From Uloborus plumipes (taxonomy: Eukaryota > Arthropoda > Arachnida > Araneae > Uloboridae): DNA of 64,000 bases. Below are positions 1-12,099 of the stretch, in pieces. The position numbers and the translations under genes were made by a program. Position 1 is the first letter of the stretch. Every line of letters starts with the position of its first letter. The stretch spans positions 1 through 64,000 of the forward strand of contig JAXGGA010005772.1 of assembly GCA_038373865.1 (NCBI GenBank), read 5' to 3'. The notes under the pieces are model-generated. The model ran no database searches, had not been told where the DNA came from, and worked only from the letters and a program-made list of their open reading frames with translations.

Positions 1-880
1 GATTATATCTTTCCAACTTTAAGATTACTCAGATAACTATCATCAATTAAGAACTAAGAGAGGAGAGGAGGGGGTATTTAAAAGGTCAAAATGTCTGCTC
101 AAAATTAGTATGCGAAGTTGGAGGAGGCGGGAGGGGATAAAACAGGTGACTGGTGACGGGATTTGGTGTTAAGCAAATTTAAAAAAGTAATTTTGAGGAA
201 AAACAACTCTTCGTTAGTTTTTTATTGCAAAAATTTATTCTGAGCATTCAAAATTTTCGTTCGTGTCATAGTTTCCCACTGCTCTAATTCTGCCCCTTGT
301 ATCCACGTGTCGCTAGCATAACAGATTACTTACACTAGTCAGAAAGAGTCGGAAAAGCAATGTTCTCCTTGATTACTATCTTTAGCGATGACCCTCCTTC
401 CCAGATTGGAAAAAAGGGCTTGAGGCTTAATCACTACCCTTTCAGCTTTGTTGAGTCAAGCAAAGAGAGAAGACCCCTGGTAGCGGGTAGCGAGTCTGAG
501 CCTCACCGCAAATGCTAGCGCCATCAGAATTGGCAATTTAGTGCCTCTTCGAGTATTCAAACACGTTTCTCTCCGATATTCCCTCGCCAAGCTATCCCTA
601 GATGTTGGCTTTTTTGTCTGCTCAATAGTTCCGTCGTGGCTCCCAAAGCGTTTAACATTGGTTTCTACCAGAGTGATCTATCCCTCCGTCTAGTATCCCT
701 GGTTACACTTGCATTCGGGCGTTAAACGCACAAGAAACTCTTTCCCCGCGAACGCCATGATGGACAACTTTCTGGACTTTCCGGTTGTTGACAAGAAATT
801 CCACTTTTTAGAGCAATTCAAAAATAACTATTTACGCCAAGCAGTGATCACTGGCGCCAAACACACAACCATGCGCTAAT
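1..880. other. Unassigned block, GC-richer than its surroundings from about 250
   Basis: No long reading frame, no terminal repeats and no recognised RNA gene. From about 250 to 880 the composition is visibly more balanced than the AT-rich DNA that follows 1150, with few homopolymer runs. That contrast suggests either an old repeat or a conserved non-coding stretch. I cannot name it. Confidence 0.3.
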
Positions 881-884
881 TGCT

Positions 885-1110
885 TTCTGGCAACCAATGG
901 ACAATCTCTTTGGACTGCCGAGTTGTTTTATTGAAGCCAGGTTCACACTGGCCCCGGACGGACGGAAAACGGTCCGGACACGGAGTGACGTCACCCGGGC
1001 CGGGAAAAACGGTTATCAATTCACACTGCAGAAAATCTGTCACGGGCAGAAACTTTGTAACCAATCAAATCGCTTACTGTCGGCCTATCGGTGCTGTATT
1101 TAGACATCAA
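885..1110. repeat. GC-rich island, probable transposon terminal region
   Basis: A compact GC-rich stretch with a GTTCACACTGG phrase near 940, repeated CGGACGG and CCGG units, and a palindromic TGACGTCA at about 984-991. The island at 54591-54760 has the same design: a short repeated phrase, TGACGTCA and reiterated CCG/CGG. The reading frames that cross it on both strands are low-complexity and match no family. It may be one terminus of a DNA transposon whose other end is lost. Confidence 0.35.
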
Positions 1111-1150
1111 ATTCTTAAGCAGACAGCGTTATCAATTTGTAGCTAACATG

Positions 1151-4100
1151 AACTAATGATATTTTTATGATATTCGTATAAATGCAAAAAACTGCAGCTT
1201 AATGGGATTTTACACATGCCAATATTTCTACATTTCCGAAGATATATTAAACGATTTAAATTTCAGGATTAATAAGAGCAAGCAAATAGAAAAAGTATTT
1301 GACTCGGTAAAATATATAGCAAAAATTTCGTCAAATTATGTCCGTAAATGATTCAAAACCGATGGTACGATGATCTCCAAAGTGAAATTAAAGAATAAGA
1401 GAATGCTTATTTTTTTTTTAACAGAGAGTGGTTTCAAAAATAAATAGTCAAGCTTTGCTCATGGTGATTTTTGATACAGTAGTTTCACTTGACTCACTTT
1501 AAAATGTATTTGAGTTTATAGCAAAATGAATTTCTGACAAAATATAAACTTGATTTATTACTGAAAACTACTCCAGATAGCAAGATTTAACAATAATAAA
1601 ATTTCTTCCAAGTAAAATATTTTGATTTTACGAACAATTGACTTATATTATATAGTTTTGACCTAATTGTATGCAGTTCAGTCTTGATAACTTGAACATT
1701 CCTTTATTTCCTTTTTTGGGTCCTAAACATTCGAGAAGGCTGCGGGAACTTCCTATAACTCAAAGCTTTTAGGCGGCTCTTGAGGGCTTCGAGCTATTGA
1801 GACTCGACTGTTACAAGCAGCTTTATTGCAAATGATAAAATCTATGCTGTTGCGGTACAAACTGTACAAAATAATCGATACACTTTCATGCTAAAAAATA
1901 ATCTTTTTTATTGCAGAAATTTCTGCTCAGTGCTTTCAACAACTAACAATGAGTGAAAATGCTTCATATGTTTAGGTTAATAAATTTAATTAGGGAAATA
2001 GTGAGGAAAACAAACATTGTAGGCTTAACACTGACCCCGAAACCCAAACCCTAAAAAGTGCTTTTGTACAAAAGAAAGTCAGGAAAATATGTTTCTCCGG
2101 TTGATTGTGTTCAGAGTTATGAATGAAAGTTAAAAAGTAGAATGAGAGTTATAGATAAAACATAACTTTATTTTTTCATATAAGTACAAAAGATATTGAT
2201 GCATTTGTCATACTGCTTGACAAGCTTCGCAGAGCAATCCAGGAAAAACTCAACTATTCGCATGCGGAAGAAATATTTCACAGCTTGTTTGACATCAGCA
2301 TTGCATTGACTTCTCTCTCTGTATTTGTTTGCACAACTTTCGGAGACAACACTCGCATTCCGCTGAGATTCTTCTTCAAAGTTAGAAATAGATTAAAGTC
2401 ACTCGATGGGAGATCAGACAGTAGCAGATTTAGCATGTTGCAAATGCTAAGGGCCTCCACGACTCTGGGGGCCCCGAAAAGAATTCACGGAAGTAGAATT
2501 TTATCTTCAACTCATCACACATATGTAGGCAATATACAACAGATCAAGTTTTCCCCCTAGAGTTTAAAAGAGTTTCAGATAACACATTCCGTACCCTCTT
2601 ATAAAAGACTTTTAATTTGTTATTCATGTGCTGAAATTTAAATTGAAAAAAAAAACACTTTTCTAAAGAAATATTTCTTTTTTCTTTTTCTTTTTTTTTG
2701 ACATTTACTGTCAGGGATCAAATCTAGGGGGAGAGGGGATTTAGGGAACTATCCTCCTTCAAAACTCAGATACTTTCCTTTTTTGACAATAAAAAAGAGC
2801 TAAAACTAGCCTTATCACCCCTGCCTTTCCCCTTTTTTTCTTAACTATGCCATTGCCTACTTGAGGCAATGGTATCCTCATCTAATTCCTTTTTCCATTA
2901 TGCTATTAAAAGTATTAAGTAAATTTTTAATTATGCCCATTTTAAACATTAGTTCACAGGTTATGGGACATAATTCTGTTTTTTTTTTTGCTAATAAATT
3001 CCTGCCACCAAAGAAAAAAAACAGAAAATCTTGTGATAGACGAGAAAAAGTTACACGATCAAATCTGCCTTTTTTTTTGCCAATATCCTCTCATAATTTG
3101 ACAACATGCACATGTAATATGCGCTCACTCATTACGACATAAAAAGGAAATTCAGTGAAAGAATTTAGTTGTTATCAAATTTCTTAACAAACAACTTCAA
3201 CAAATTTTGTCATACATACGTAAAATCATTACATGCAGTCACGTCATTTCACAATTTTCCAGAGCGGGAAGGGGGATAATGAGTTTTTTCTCGATTTCAT
3301 CTCACAGAAAAACATTATGGAAACAAAAAACTCAAAATCGCTGAATCTTTTTCAGCAGTTTTTGCACAGATTTGACACTGGGAAATACTTAGAAAAACAA
3401 GATGCGAAATTAAAAACTGCACGTACATGGTACCTTGGATTACCTCTCGGAAAATATGGTAAAACACTTTGTTCACAAAAATTCGAGATTTTTTTTCTTT
3501 AAAAATTTTAGGGTTTTCTCTCACAATGAAGAAACAGACTGCAGCCTTTCTCATAAAATGAAACAAATCTTGCTATTTTGACTACCAGGATTCTGTTTGT
3601 TACATTTTATACATTTTGTCACCAACCATTTGAAGTTCATTGCTGAACTCAAGTCAGGAACTCTCCAACCTTACCTCTTGTTAATCACAAGTAGTGAAAA
3701 ACAAAGATAATAAGAAACATTCAGTGTTCATAAAGCTATAAAAGAGCAAGAACTTTTATCCTTAGAATTTTAACACATTTAAATTCAAAATATGACGGGA
3801 TGGAAACTTACTATATCGAATGTAAATAAATGTACAGCAACTTACCTGAATGCATCGTATTTATACCACTATTGTCTTCTTTTAAGGGAGTCCTGAAAGC
3901 TAATCTAATCTAAAGCTAGAAGAAACTCTAGTCAATTGAAAAGAGTAGCCATCGGGAACTGTTCCCTTTTTTTCATTTTTTCACCATCTTCCTTCTAAAA
4001 TATACATATATACAGTCGGTATTATATAAATTCAGATGTAGAGAAGCTTGAAGATAATGTGTTGACTATATTTAATTGCTGTCAGGTTCCATATGATACA

Positions 4101-4429
4101 AAAAATAGCTCAGTACTTCAGAAAAATATCTTTTTTGAAAAATGACCACCGACACTTAAAATATAGAACAAGAGCGAAATTCTGAAAATGCTAACGAAGC
4201 AAGTGGCAAAACATGTACAAGTTTTACATTCGTTTCATATTTTATTGTTCTTGTCGTTTGAATATTCGATTACACTAGATCAAACTTTTTCTTAAAATTC
4301 TATATGTTTGAATTTTCACTGAAAATAATTAATATCACTGTATAATTCGTGTTGATGTTTAGGAGGCGAGGAAGTATTACTGTACATGGCGTTTAACATA
4401 TTTATTCGACAATCTTACAAACAAACGCG
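1151..4429. other. AT-rich stretch with no recognised gene
   Basis: Contains only short frames (the longest about 90 codons near 2285-2560 and 2861-3142) with no recognisable domain or codon-use signal. Poly-T and poly-A runs are common (for example near 2640-2700, 2980 and 3490). Nothing supportable. Confidence 0.4.
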
Positions 4430-4851
4430 ACAGATATAAGGACGAGGAAATGCAAACGGCAATAAGTAGGGTTACCATCTTGGCGACTTTATCGCTTTCA
4501 AAAAATAAATAAATAAATTCTAGACAAGCCGTTACAGATATAGTTAAGGCTGTTGTCCCAAGAGTTTGGCGCCAAGGAAAATGAAAAACCTTCCGTAATC
4601 AAAATCAACTTCAAATAACATTCCAATGTTTGTTCCATGCGACGTGATTTTCAGTCAAGAATAAATTCCCTTAGCATCGCAGAAAAATTTTGCGTTTTTA
4701 AATTTTAAATCAATTTTTAATGAAATCTGCCTTGGCGACGATTCCAGAATAGCAACCCTACACGCACTAGAAAAGGAACAACTTTGTATCCTACCACAAA
4801 AATACAGCAATAATATAGCAACAAAAACAACTATAAAATTCATAACACTCT
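4430..4851 (+). repeat. Dispersed repeat, family also at 25.6 and 46.2 kb
   Basis: The 21 bases at 4430-4450 recur exactly, on the opposite strand, at about 46189-46209. The following 'TAGGGTTACCATCTTGGCG' near 4468 resembles 25665-25690. The far end near 4735-4765 carries an inverted 'AGCAACCCTA', so the unit may be a short TIR element. Class unknown. Confidence 0.4.
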
Positions 4852-5365
4852 GGTAGTCTTACTGATATTTTTTAAACTTCATTTTCATCAAGTTTTATAT
4901 TTTTAAGAGTGGTCTTTTAAGAAACTATTGAATCAACACACTATTTTAAATTGTGGCATTGAATATAGATGTCACTACAGTCAGAGTTTTTGCAGAACGA
5001 GGGATTTTCCCTGCTTTTGCTAAACGACTGTCATAAATCACTCTACTCCTCCCCCCCCCAGCCTTCCAGTAACCCAGAAGGGAAAACCAACAGTTCCTTC
5101 CTTATCTTGGGGAGAGGGTGGCAGCGGGCTTAGATGCTCGACCACTTTGAATTCACAATGCAGTCTGGAATTCCGAATTCGCACTTCATGACCACGAAGT
5201 TTAGAACGTTTTAGAATTTGATAATTTGAGTTCAGAACATTGATTTGCTCATTCATTTTGCAATTTTACACTGTGAAATTATCAGTATCACCATTATTTT
5301 CCAAAAAAAAAACCGCTAACTATAAAATGGAGACGGCGATTACAATATTTTAATTTTCTGAAACC

Positions 5366-5793
5366 ATAGGCGGCTGGTGCACCAAAACGGTGGGGGGTCA
5401 AAAGAAACGAATGCTTGGGGGGGGGGGGTAAGAGGCAGCGCCTCTGGAGCGTTTTTTTTTTTTTTTTTTTTGAATTTTGTTTTTTTTGGATTTTAACACT
5501 AATGATTGAATGATCTGAAGAAAAAAAAAGCGAGATATGGCCTGAAAAATTAAAAAGGATGGCCACTTTCGACATCCGCCTTCCGGTTCTAAGTTCTATT
5601 CTAATGAAAGAACCTGAGAAAAAGTCCAGTTTTTGGAATTTGAAGCTTTTGCTTTCGTAAAGTAAATCAATCCACCGAGTAAAAAAGAATTTCAATCGAT
5701 CATTAGTTTTTTACTCAGAAAAAAGTGAGGGGGACAAGGCCCCTTTCCATTTGAGAGTGAGGGGGCAATCGCCCCCCTGTACGAGCCGCCTAT
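5366..5793. mobile_element. Short TIR element (MITE-like)
   Basis: The left end reads ATAGGCGGCTGGTGCA. The reverse complement of the right end reads ATAGGCGGCTCGTACA, an imperfect 16-base terminal inverted repeat about 430 bases apart. A run of G and a G-rich or C-rich segment lie just inside each end. No transposase is present; a 133-codon minus-strand frame across it has no recognisable motif and is low-complexity. No clear target duplication was found, so the superfamily is open. Confidence 0.5.
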
Positions 5794-5968
5794 ACTAAAA
5801 CAAGGAAAGTATTTAAATGTAATTCAGGCTTTGCTCGTGTATGTTTCAGGATTACAACAAATTAATAAAAAGTATTCTGAAAAGTATATAAGCATAAGCT
5901 TAAAAAAAAGTTTAAAATTTTTAAAAAATACATGCTTTTAATTCAAATACTGTATACTTTTACGCAAA

Positions 5969-6745
5969 TGGGTCATTCCAGTGAAAATCGTACAAATCAT
6001 GTCTGAAACTCTTTACTTGAGATTATCTATTTAAATCATTTCCACCAACTAATCATGTTTTTTCTTATTGAGTTTCCGTTTATTTGTGTATCATGAAGTG
6101 TGAATAACTAGTACATGAGTCATTTATGAAAGGATTTTAAATATTTTGATCACTTTGTGCAACAGAGTGGACAAATAAGCCTTTAAAAATATCTTTATAA
6201 TCACAAAGAAAAGTTAGAATCTCAGAACAAGCATAAAGTGGAATAAACAGCCTAAAACTGTAAGTCTGTCTGCAATTTCAAGAAAAAATCTATTTCTTTC
6301 ATCCTGAAATCAACTGTAACAGAGTGGACATCCAACAGTTCAAATTAACTACCATGAAAAAAGAATTAGGCTCACCCTGGTTGTTGACTAAATAATTCAA
6401 GGTAACGGCAGTTATACTACCTATATTTTTTAAAAAATATATCAGATTGAATGCAATTGTTTATTTTATTTCAGTTTATTACATTTCAGTTTAATTTTAA
6501 ATCACATTTAAAATTTTAGCAATTTTAATCTGGGACACGTCATTTTCTCCTTCTTCTGACAAAGATATTTTTTTTTTTTGTGTCCTTTCCAAATGGATTA
6601 TACATAATCAATTGATACTTGATGGCACAAAATTAAATGGAGAACCAATAAAAAATACACTTAATGGGTGGTAGTTATTAAAATTGATTAAAAAAAATTC
6701 TAAAGTCTCGGACATGATTTGTACCATTTTCGCTGGAATGACCCA
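5969..6745 (+). mobile_element. Non-autonomous TIR element, GGGTCATTCCA family, copy 1
   Basis: The termini form an inverted repeat of more than 30 bases: TGGGTCATTCCAGTGAAAAT at the left and its near-complement at the right, with a shared inner GTACAAATCATG. A second copy lies at 58330-59257 in the opposite orientation. The two interiors align, including the phrase AACAGAGTGGACA. That motif occurs twice here (about 6163 and 6318). No transposase is present, and the target duplication is uncertain. Confidence 0.65.
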
Positions 6746-6802
6746 AATTGAACATACAAATTAAAACAAAAAAAAAAGATTGATTTCGTCTTTTAAATAT
6801 TT

Positions 6803-7048
6803 CGCTCACTGGGTGCAATAGTGGCACATCAACAAATTCTTAGTTTTGGGGAAATCACTGATTTATAAAGAGAAGTTGGTTGATTTCAGTGTTCCATCTC
6901 AACTCTCTCGATTAATTAAAAAAAATGTATTGGTTTACACTTTTGAACAGTGTTGTTAGTTGATAAAATACAAAATGCTCGTAATAATGGCACAATTTAC
7001 TAAAAATAACCATTTTTTGACATGTGCCACTATTGCACCCAGTGAGCG
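6803..7048. repeat. Perfect 27-base inverted repeat with 192-base spacer
   Basis: Positions 6803-6829 and 7022-7048 are exact reverse complements (core GGGTGCAATAGTGG). The spacer is AT-rich with no gene. The motif echoes the reiterated AACAGAGTGGACA of the neighbouring element (GTGCAACAGAGTGGACA against GTGCAATAGTGGCACA), so it may belong to a related element. Confidence 0.6.
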
Positions 7049-7263
7049 ATTTAACGTTTATAAAATGTGGTTTTTGCTCATTTTTTCAGTTGTAAATACT
7101 CGTTCAGTTAACTGTAAATTTTATTTCTTACAGTTCAAATCTGGTGCAGATCTTCATACTTGATTTTTCAAATTCATTTTCTAGATTTACATTAGTGGAT
7201 TTTTTTTTTTTTTTTTTGAATCATTAATGTGCACAGCAGCTGATTTTAAGTGTAGCCGAGTGG

Positions 7264-7454
7264 CAAGAGCGGATCCAGCTCCTGCTTTAGAAGGGGTCAT
7301 TTTCGGAAAGGAAGGAGTCAAAGTCCCCTACATAAATCCTAAAAAAAAATAAGTAATACAAGTCCTAAAAATGTAATTTTTGTCTGTATTGGGTAGTTAA
7401 AGGGGGGGTCATAGCCCCCCCCCCTCCGCCCCCACTTCTCTGGAACTGCGCTTG
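7264..7454. mobile_element. Probable hAT-type MITE remnant
   Basis: The left end is CAAGAGCGGATCCAG. The right end, reverse complemented, is CAAGCGCAGTTCCAG, giving imperfect TIRs. Flanks CCGAGTGG and CGAGCGGG resemble a decayed 8-base duplication. G-rich and C-rich runs lie inside the ends. A further G-run and a 'CCCCTCCCAAG' phrase at 7590-7640 suggest neighbouring debris of the same kind. Confidence 0.35.
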
Positions 7455-8191
7455 CGAGCGGGTCCGTGCCCCTCCCAAAGACATAAAGATAATAATTTGT
7501 CTCCACGATAAACAATTTTTAATTTATTTCATCACAAGATAAGAAATATTTTAAAACTATTTCTTCGAAAAATAAAACATTCACACAAAGCATGGGGAGG
7601 GGGGGGGGTCACTTTTTAATTTTCGGTGCCCCTCCCAAGAACTAATCCTGTGTCCATCCTTGACTGTGCAATTGGAAGTTACTTTTATAGAAGGGTCATT
7701 CCATATAAAATCAACAAATGGGCCGTGCCGCACCATTTTTTATTTTCATTATATTCGGTAGGTAATTTGTACCAATATGCTGTACCTCCAAACTGTTTTA
7801 TTTTTTTCTCGAAAAAATTTTATTCTCGAGATACCGATATTTTTTTGCTCCGCCAATGAGTAAAATTCGGCATTTTTGATCTTTTTTCTAAAAGCTCTGG
7901 TAAATTTATTTAAAATGGTAAAAAGATCAAACATAGCTTATTTTAAAGCTTAAAAAATGAACTTTGATTTGTGCATAAAAAGAAACTATTTAAGTTAAGC
8001 CTAAATTGAAATTTTTCCGGGTCAAATCGCGGTTCAAAAAGTGCCATTTTCGTCATTTCAAGCATGAAAAAACCTATGAAGGACTAAGAGTGGGGATCAA
8101 TTTTTTTTTCTCTTGCACCTAGTTATGGGTACTAGATGCACAGAAAAAAAAATAAGATGATACCGGTATTCCTTCAGAACGAAAAACATGC

Positions 8192-8449
8192 TTAACCCAT
8201 TAATGCCTGACATTTTTTTTTCCAAAGATATTTAGTATACTGGTTACAAATAGTGTTTAATGGACAGGAAAAATAGTAAAAAAAATTACATGTAAAAAAT
8301 AATTATTTTATTTTAAAAAGAAAAATCGTCCCTAAAAAGGGACGCTAGGCACCAGCGGGTACATCCTTTTTTTATCAATTTTTTTTTTCTGCCTACGATA
8401 TAATATTTAAAAAGACATTTTATAAGAAGAAATAAAAGCAGCATTTAAC
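8192..8449 (-). repeat. Putative piggyBac terminal region
   Basis: TTAACCCATTAATGCC at 8192-8207 combines the TTAA target of piggyBac elements with a CCC-starting terminus. It lies just beyond the 3' end of the minus-strand transposase remnant, where a terminal repeat is expected. A stem (GTCCC...GGGAC) follows at about 8330-8344. The partner end could not be identified. Confidence 0.45.
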
Positions 8450-9095
8450 ATAAACTGGGAAGTAGATTCAGAGAACAAGGAATATTGGTGTTGTTGGGTA
8501 TGAAAGTCAGCAAAAAATTTGTTGTGCAAACCTACTTTGCATTTGCCGCATTTCCGATAAGCTTTTGTACTACAATGGGCACATCTTACCTGAGTCTTAT
8601 TTAAAGCAATATAACGACTTTCCCCATAATACCTAACTCAACCCGGTACTCTTAAGCTCAATGCATTCTGTACAGCAGCTTCTAAAATAAAAATGAAGAG
8701 CTGCTAACCACGATTTTTAGATTGGATCAAAAGCCGGTTATTCCCGATATTTTGATACATGAGATCTGTTCCTTCCATGCAACGATTGTACTGAGCAATC
8801 ATATTTGGTTCATCAATTTCAATTACTTCCTTTTCACTATTATACAATCGCTTAGCCTTTACTATAGGATAAACTCCATGAAGATTCGATGCAATAGTTA
8901 CGACATTGCTATTATTCAACCGAAAAAACGTAATGTTATTTTACCTATCATCGACATTTATTCAAAACTTCCTCTCTTTTCTTCTTTGAACAACGTAATT
9001 TTAGTTAATGGGCAGTTTTCAATCCGATTCTTGCATAAAACCTTTCTGAGACAAATCATCAAGCAGGAGCGCAAGAGAAGTAAATTGTCACAGTA
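8450..9095 (-). pseudogene. piggyBac-like transposase, C-terminal fragment, broken
   Basis: Reading the minus strand from about 9095 gives a YCDN start of an RNase-H-like strand, then KNRIENCPL and a KRGSFE segment. A stop codon follows at 8958-8960, then VTIASNLHGV, IAQYNRCMEGTDLM (the usual YN..MGGVD..D block, with its aspartate kept) and a stop at 8704-8706. Beyond that are EAAVQNAL and a cysteine-rich tail (RCAHC...KCGKCKVGL.N) in other frames. This order matches the second half of piggyBac/PGBD transposases, DNA cut-and-paste enzymes acting in the nucleus. The N-terminal half is absent. Stops and frame changes make it non-functional. A TTAA-type terminus lies just beyond at 8192. Confidence 0.8.
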
Positions 9096-9176
9096 GAGAT
9101 CAAAATTGCATTTTCAGGGAATTCTGAAATTAAATCTGCAACCACTACCCCCCCCCCCCTCTTCCCAAACAACAAA

Positions 9177-11557
9177 TGCATATGGGCAATTCCACGTGAC
9201 TCACGTTACAATTTGACGTGATTTTACAAAAGTAAATGTTATATATATTAAAGAAATACCATGCCTGATTTAAATAAAGCTCTCGACAGTCATCTGGGGT
9301 GCAGTGAGAACCTGTGGATGTCAGCATTTTAAATTTCAAGAGAAATAGATGGTGTTTCAACCTTAATTTAACGTCGTGACTCACGTTACAAAAAAAAGGA
9401 ACTCAAGTTTTTTGGATAATTAAAAACCTAAGATTCCTGCTCTCTCAGAATAATAAAATTTAAAAACTGGTTTTCATGGCACAAAAGATGTTTCTAAGTT
9501 ATGATATATACGAAAAAAAAGTTCATTCTGCAGTCACTAATTAAGTTAATCAATATTTTGAGTGTGACTCACGTTACATAGTTTCGTGACTCACGTTACA
9601 TCTCCGTTTTAGTCCATTACTTTACATCTTATTTTAAAATTTTGTGTAGAGATTTTACCTAAATTCAATTAAAATTAATGCTTAATGGCTTGTTTTCTTT
9701 AGTTGATCAGTTTTAAATGCAGTAAAACCTCTCCCAACGGTCACTTTTACAAAGCGGCCACCCCTCATAACGGCCAATTTTTCGCAGCACGAATTTTTTG
9801 TCCCATAGACATAGGGTTAAAATTCTCATCTGCAGCTGCCATCTAACCCCTCTGAACGGTCACAGAGTGGCTTTATCAATTTGATTTTCCAAAACATATG
9901 TTAGTCTTTTTTTATACTACTTCCCGTATTTTCTCTGTGGTTGCATTGTACTGATTTCAAATTCTCAATTCATACATCTGAAAACTTTTACAGGATACTT
10001 ATTACACACCATTACATTTCATCTGATACCAATAATAACATTTAATGTTGCATAATGGCTGTAAAATTAGTTGACTGCTGTCAGAATTAGGTTCTTCAAA
10101 GTACTTACTTTTCTCATACACTACTGATGAATAATTAAATTTTAAACATCTCAAATAAGAGCAAGTGAGCTGTTGACCGTGCTTTTTAAAATTTCTCTTA
10201 TGCTCCAATTTTATATGTATACATATATTTTTTTTCTCTCGCTCAAACTAATTTTTTAAATCATTTTCGTTTAGATTTTCTTGCGATAAATAATTTTTTC
10301 AGCATGAGTTCGGTGGACATTGAAATCTTTTCAAATGTATATTACATTTACGGATGAGTATTGAGTAACTCACTTATGACTACAGTTTAACTGTGAGGTG
10401 AATTAACGGAATTTCTCATTGTTTTGGCGAGTCTTCCTTAGTGTATTTACATATTTGTACACTTGTTGAAGCGATATTTAAGAAGTTTGAATTCAACTGA
10501 AATTTCCTTTGAAAGTTTCATATGTTTATTTTTCAGCTTATATTGAATTGCTAGAGACAATATCCTTAGCTTTTCGACTTTTCTCGTTAGACATTCTTTC
10601 ATCCAGAGACAATGTTTCTGTTTGCATGCAATGTACTTCCCTTCTTGCTTCAATTTTTCTCGGCACCTTTTCTGTCATTCTGCGGTTACTCGTTAAATAT
10701 TTTAAAAATTTCTTTTACTGGAATGAAAAACCTTTCTTAGATATGGAAGAAAAATATGTGCATGCATAAACACATGCTACACATTGGAAAGCTGAGGGTT
10801 AAAGCAGGAACCTAGTGCACTAATTGAAAGATTATAAAATACTAAATGAATTAAAATTACGCTATTTATATTTAATTTCATCAGTATTATTAATTATATA
10901 TAGGTGTGTACAAGTGTTAACCCTCCCTTTAGACCCTAAAATACCATTAAGGCATATTAAATACGGTGAAGAAGTTAATATTAGCTTGTATTGGCTGTAA
11001 CTCACTTTTCGCGTGACTCACGTTACAAGTCAAACATCTTTATTTTTTGAATAAAAAAGCAAAAAACTCTAAATTGGCCTATAATTTCTTTTTTGTAATT
11101 TCCATTCGTAGGAGAAACAGGAAAAAAAATTCATTTATAAGCTATAAAATTTGGAAATATTAAAAAAATTAAGTTTTCGTGACTCACGTTACACAAAATT
11201 TAATGGTTTAAAAACTACTTAAAAAAATTATTTTAGGAATAAATTTCAAAATGTACTATTAATAATTGTTTTCTTATCGAATAAATCTGCCAGGAAAAAA
11301 TGCAATTAAATTGTGGAAAAAGGCTAAATCAATAAAATATGCTCGTTTAAAATTGTGTCTAGCAGAGAGAGACTTTTACAAGATTGTAAGCTCGTAGAAC
11401 AAGTTCTCTTATAAAAAGAAAATGATTCACCTGAAGTTACCTTATTCTAAATTGTAAACTTCAATCAATATAGAGAACGTACAAAAAAAATTAAGACAAT
11501 TTTTCAAAATTTTTTTTTAACACCGAGTTCCCATTTTTGCTGGAATTGCCCATATGC
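9177..11557. mobile_element. TIR element with reiterated CGTGACTCACGTTACA motif
   Basis: The left end reads GCATATGGGCAATTCCA. The right end (about 11538-11556), reverse complemented, reads the same 17 bases, and the element is about 2.38 kb. Inside, the 15-base motif GTGACTCACGTTACA occurs six times in the same orientation (from about 9196, 9376, 9564, 9586, 11013, 11179), four near the left end and two near the right. No transposase is recognised. The GGGCAATTCCA terminus resembles the GGGTCATTCCA family at 5969 and 58330. A pogo/Tigger-like terminus is embedded at 9720. Confidence 0.6.
9720..9870 (+). mobile_element. pogo/Tigger-like terminal fragment
   Basis: CAGTAAAACCTCTCCCAACG followed by GCGGCCACCCCTCATAACGG is the style of terminus found on Tigger/pogo-type Tc1-mariner elements. 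A second 'CCTCTGAACGGTCAC' lies at about 9848. No matching inverted end was found downstream, so this is a fragment or a solo end. Confidence 0.4.
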
Positions 11558-12099
11558 AATCCTTGAACTCTTCATCAAGGTGAAGTGCTAAGCTTCTGAA
11601 ACAGATTAGGGCTTTTTCAACAGCCAGACGAATCAATAAAAAGCACCAAAATGTGTTATTGAAAAGTAGTTAAATGCAACAAATAATTGGTGTTAATTAC
11701 ATTTTTATAAAAACTTTCTTTTAAAATGTACCTTGAGTATTTTTCGTAATTTATTAAAAAATAAATAAAAAAGCAGATAAATGATAAAATATTTTAAAAA
11801 ATTGTAATTAAAGTTTTACATTAATTTATTTAATTTTATTAGATTTTAAGTGTTAAAAATAAAAATTATTATCTATTTTTCAGTCTAAAAACATTTACTA
11901 ACTTCTGTTGAGATAACACAAGCGTTTTTGCCTTGATTCTCATTTTTAAAGACTTATATATTAATAAATAAATAACTTTCAATAATTTTTTGAGTGATAA
12001 AATTTTTTTGGGGGTATTTCTTGCAGAAAATAATTGTTGGTGTTGAATTTAAAATATAAGTTATGCTTCAAAATCGTCTTTTTTAACCTCCGGACAGCA
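11558..12099. other. AT-rich spacer
   Basis: Very AT-rich DNA with many A and T runs and no reading frame, repeat or RNA signal that I can support. Confidence 0.4.

Noticed and set aside
2278..2560. Overlapping frames of 60-91 codons on both strands
   Set aside because: No domain, no terminal repeats and no codon-use signal; the two strands are open together, as expected by chance.
5294..5695. 133-codon minus-strand frame
   Set aside because: Low-complexity and lies inside a short TIR element; no motif.
7230..7300. Possible tRNA (GTAGCCGAGTGGC)
   Set aside because: A leucine/serine tRNA-like A box, but no cloverleaf or B box follows; better explained as the edge of a MITE.
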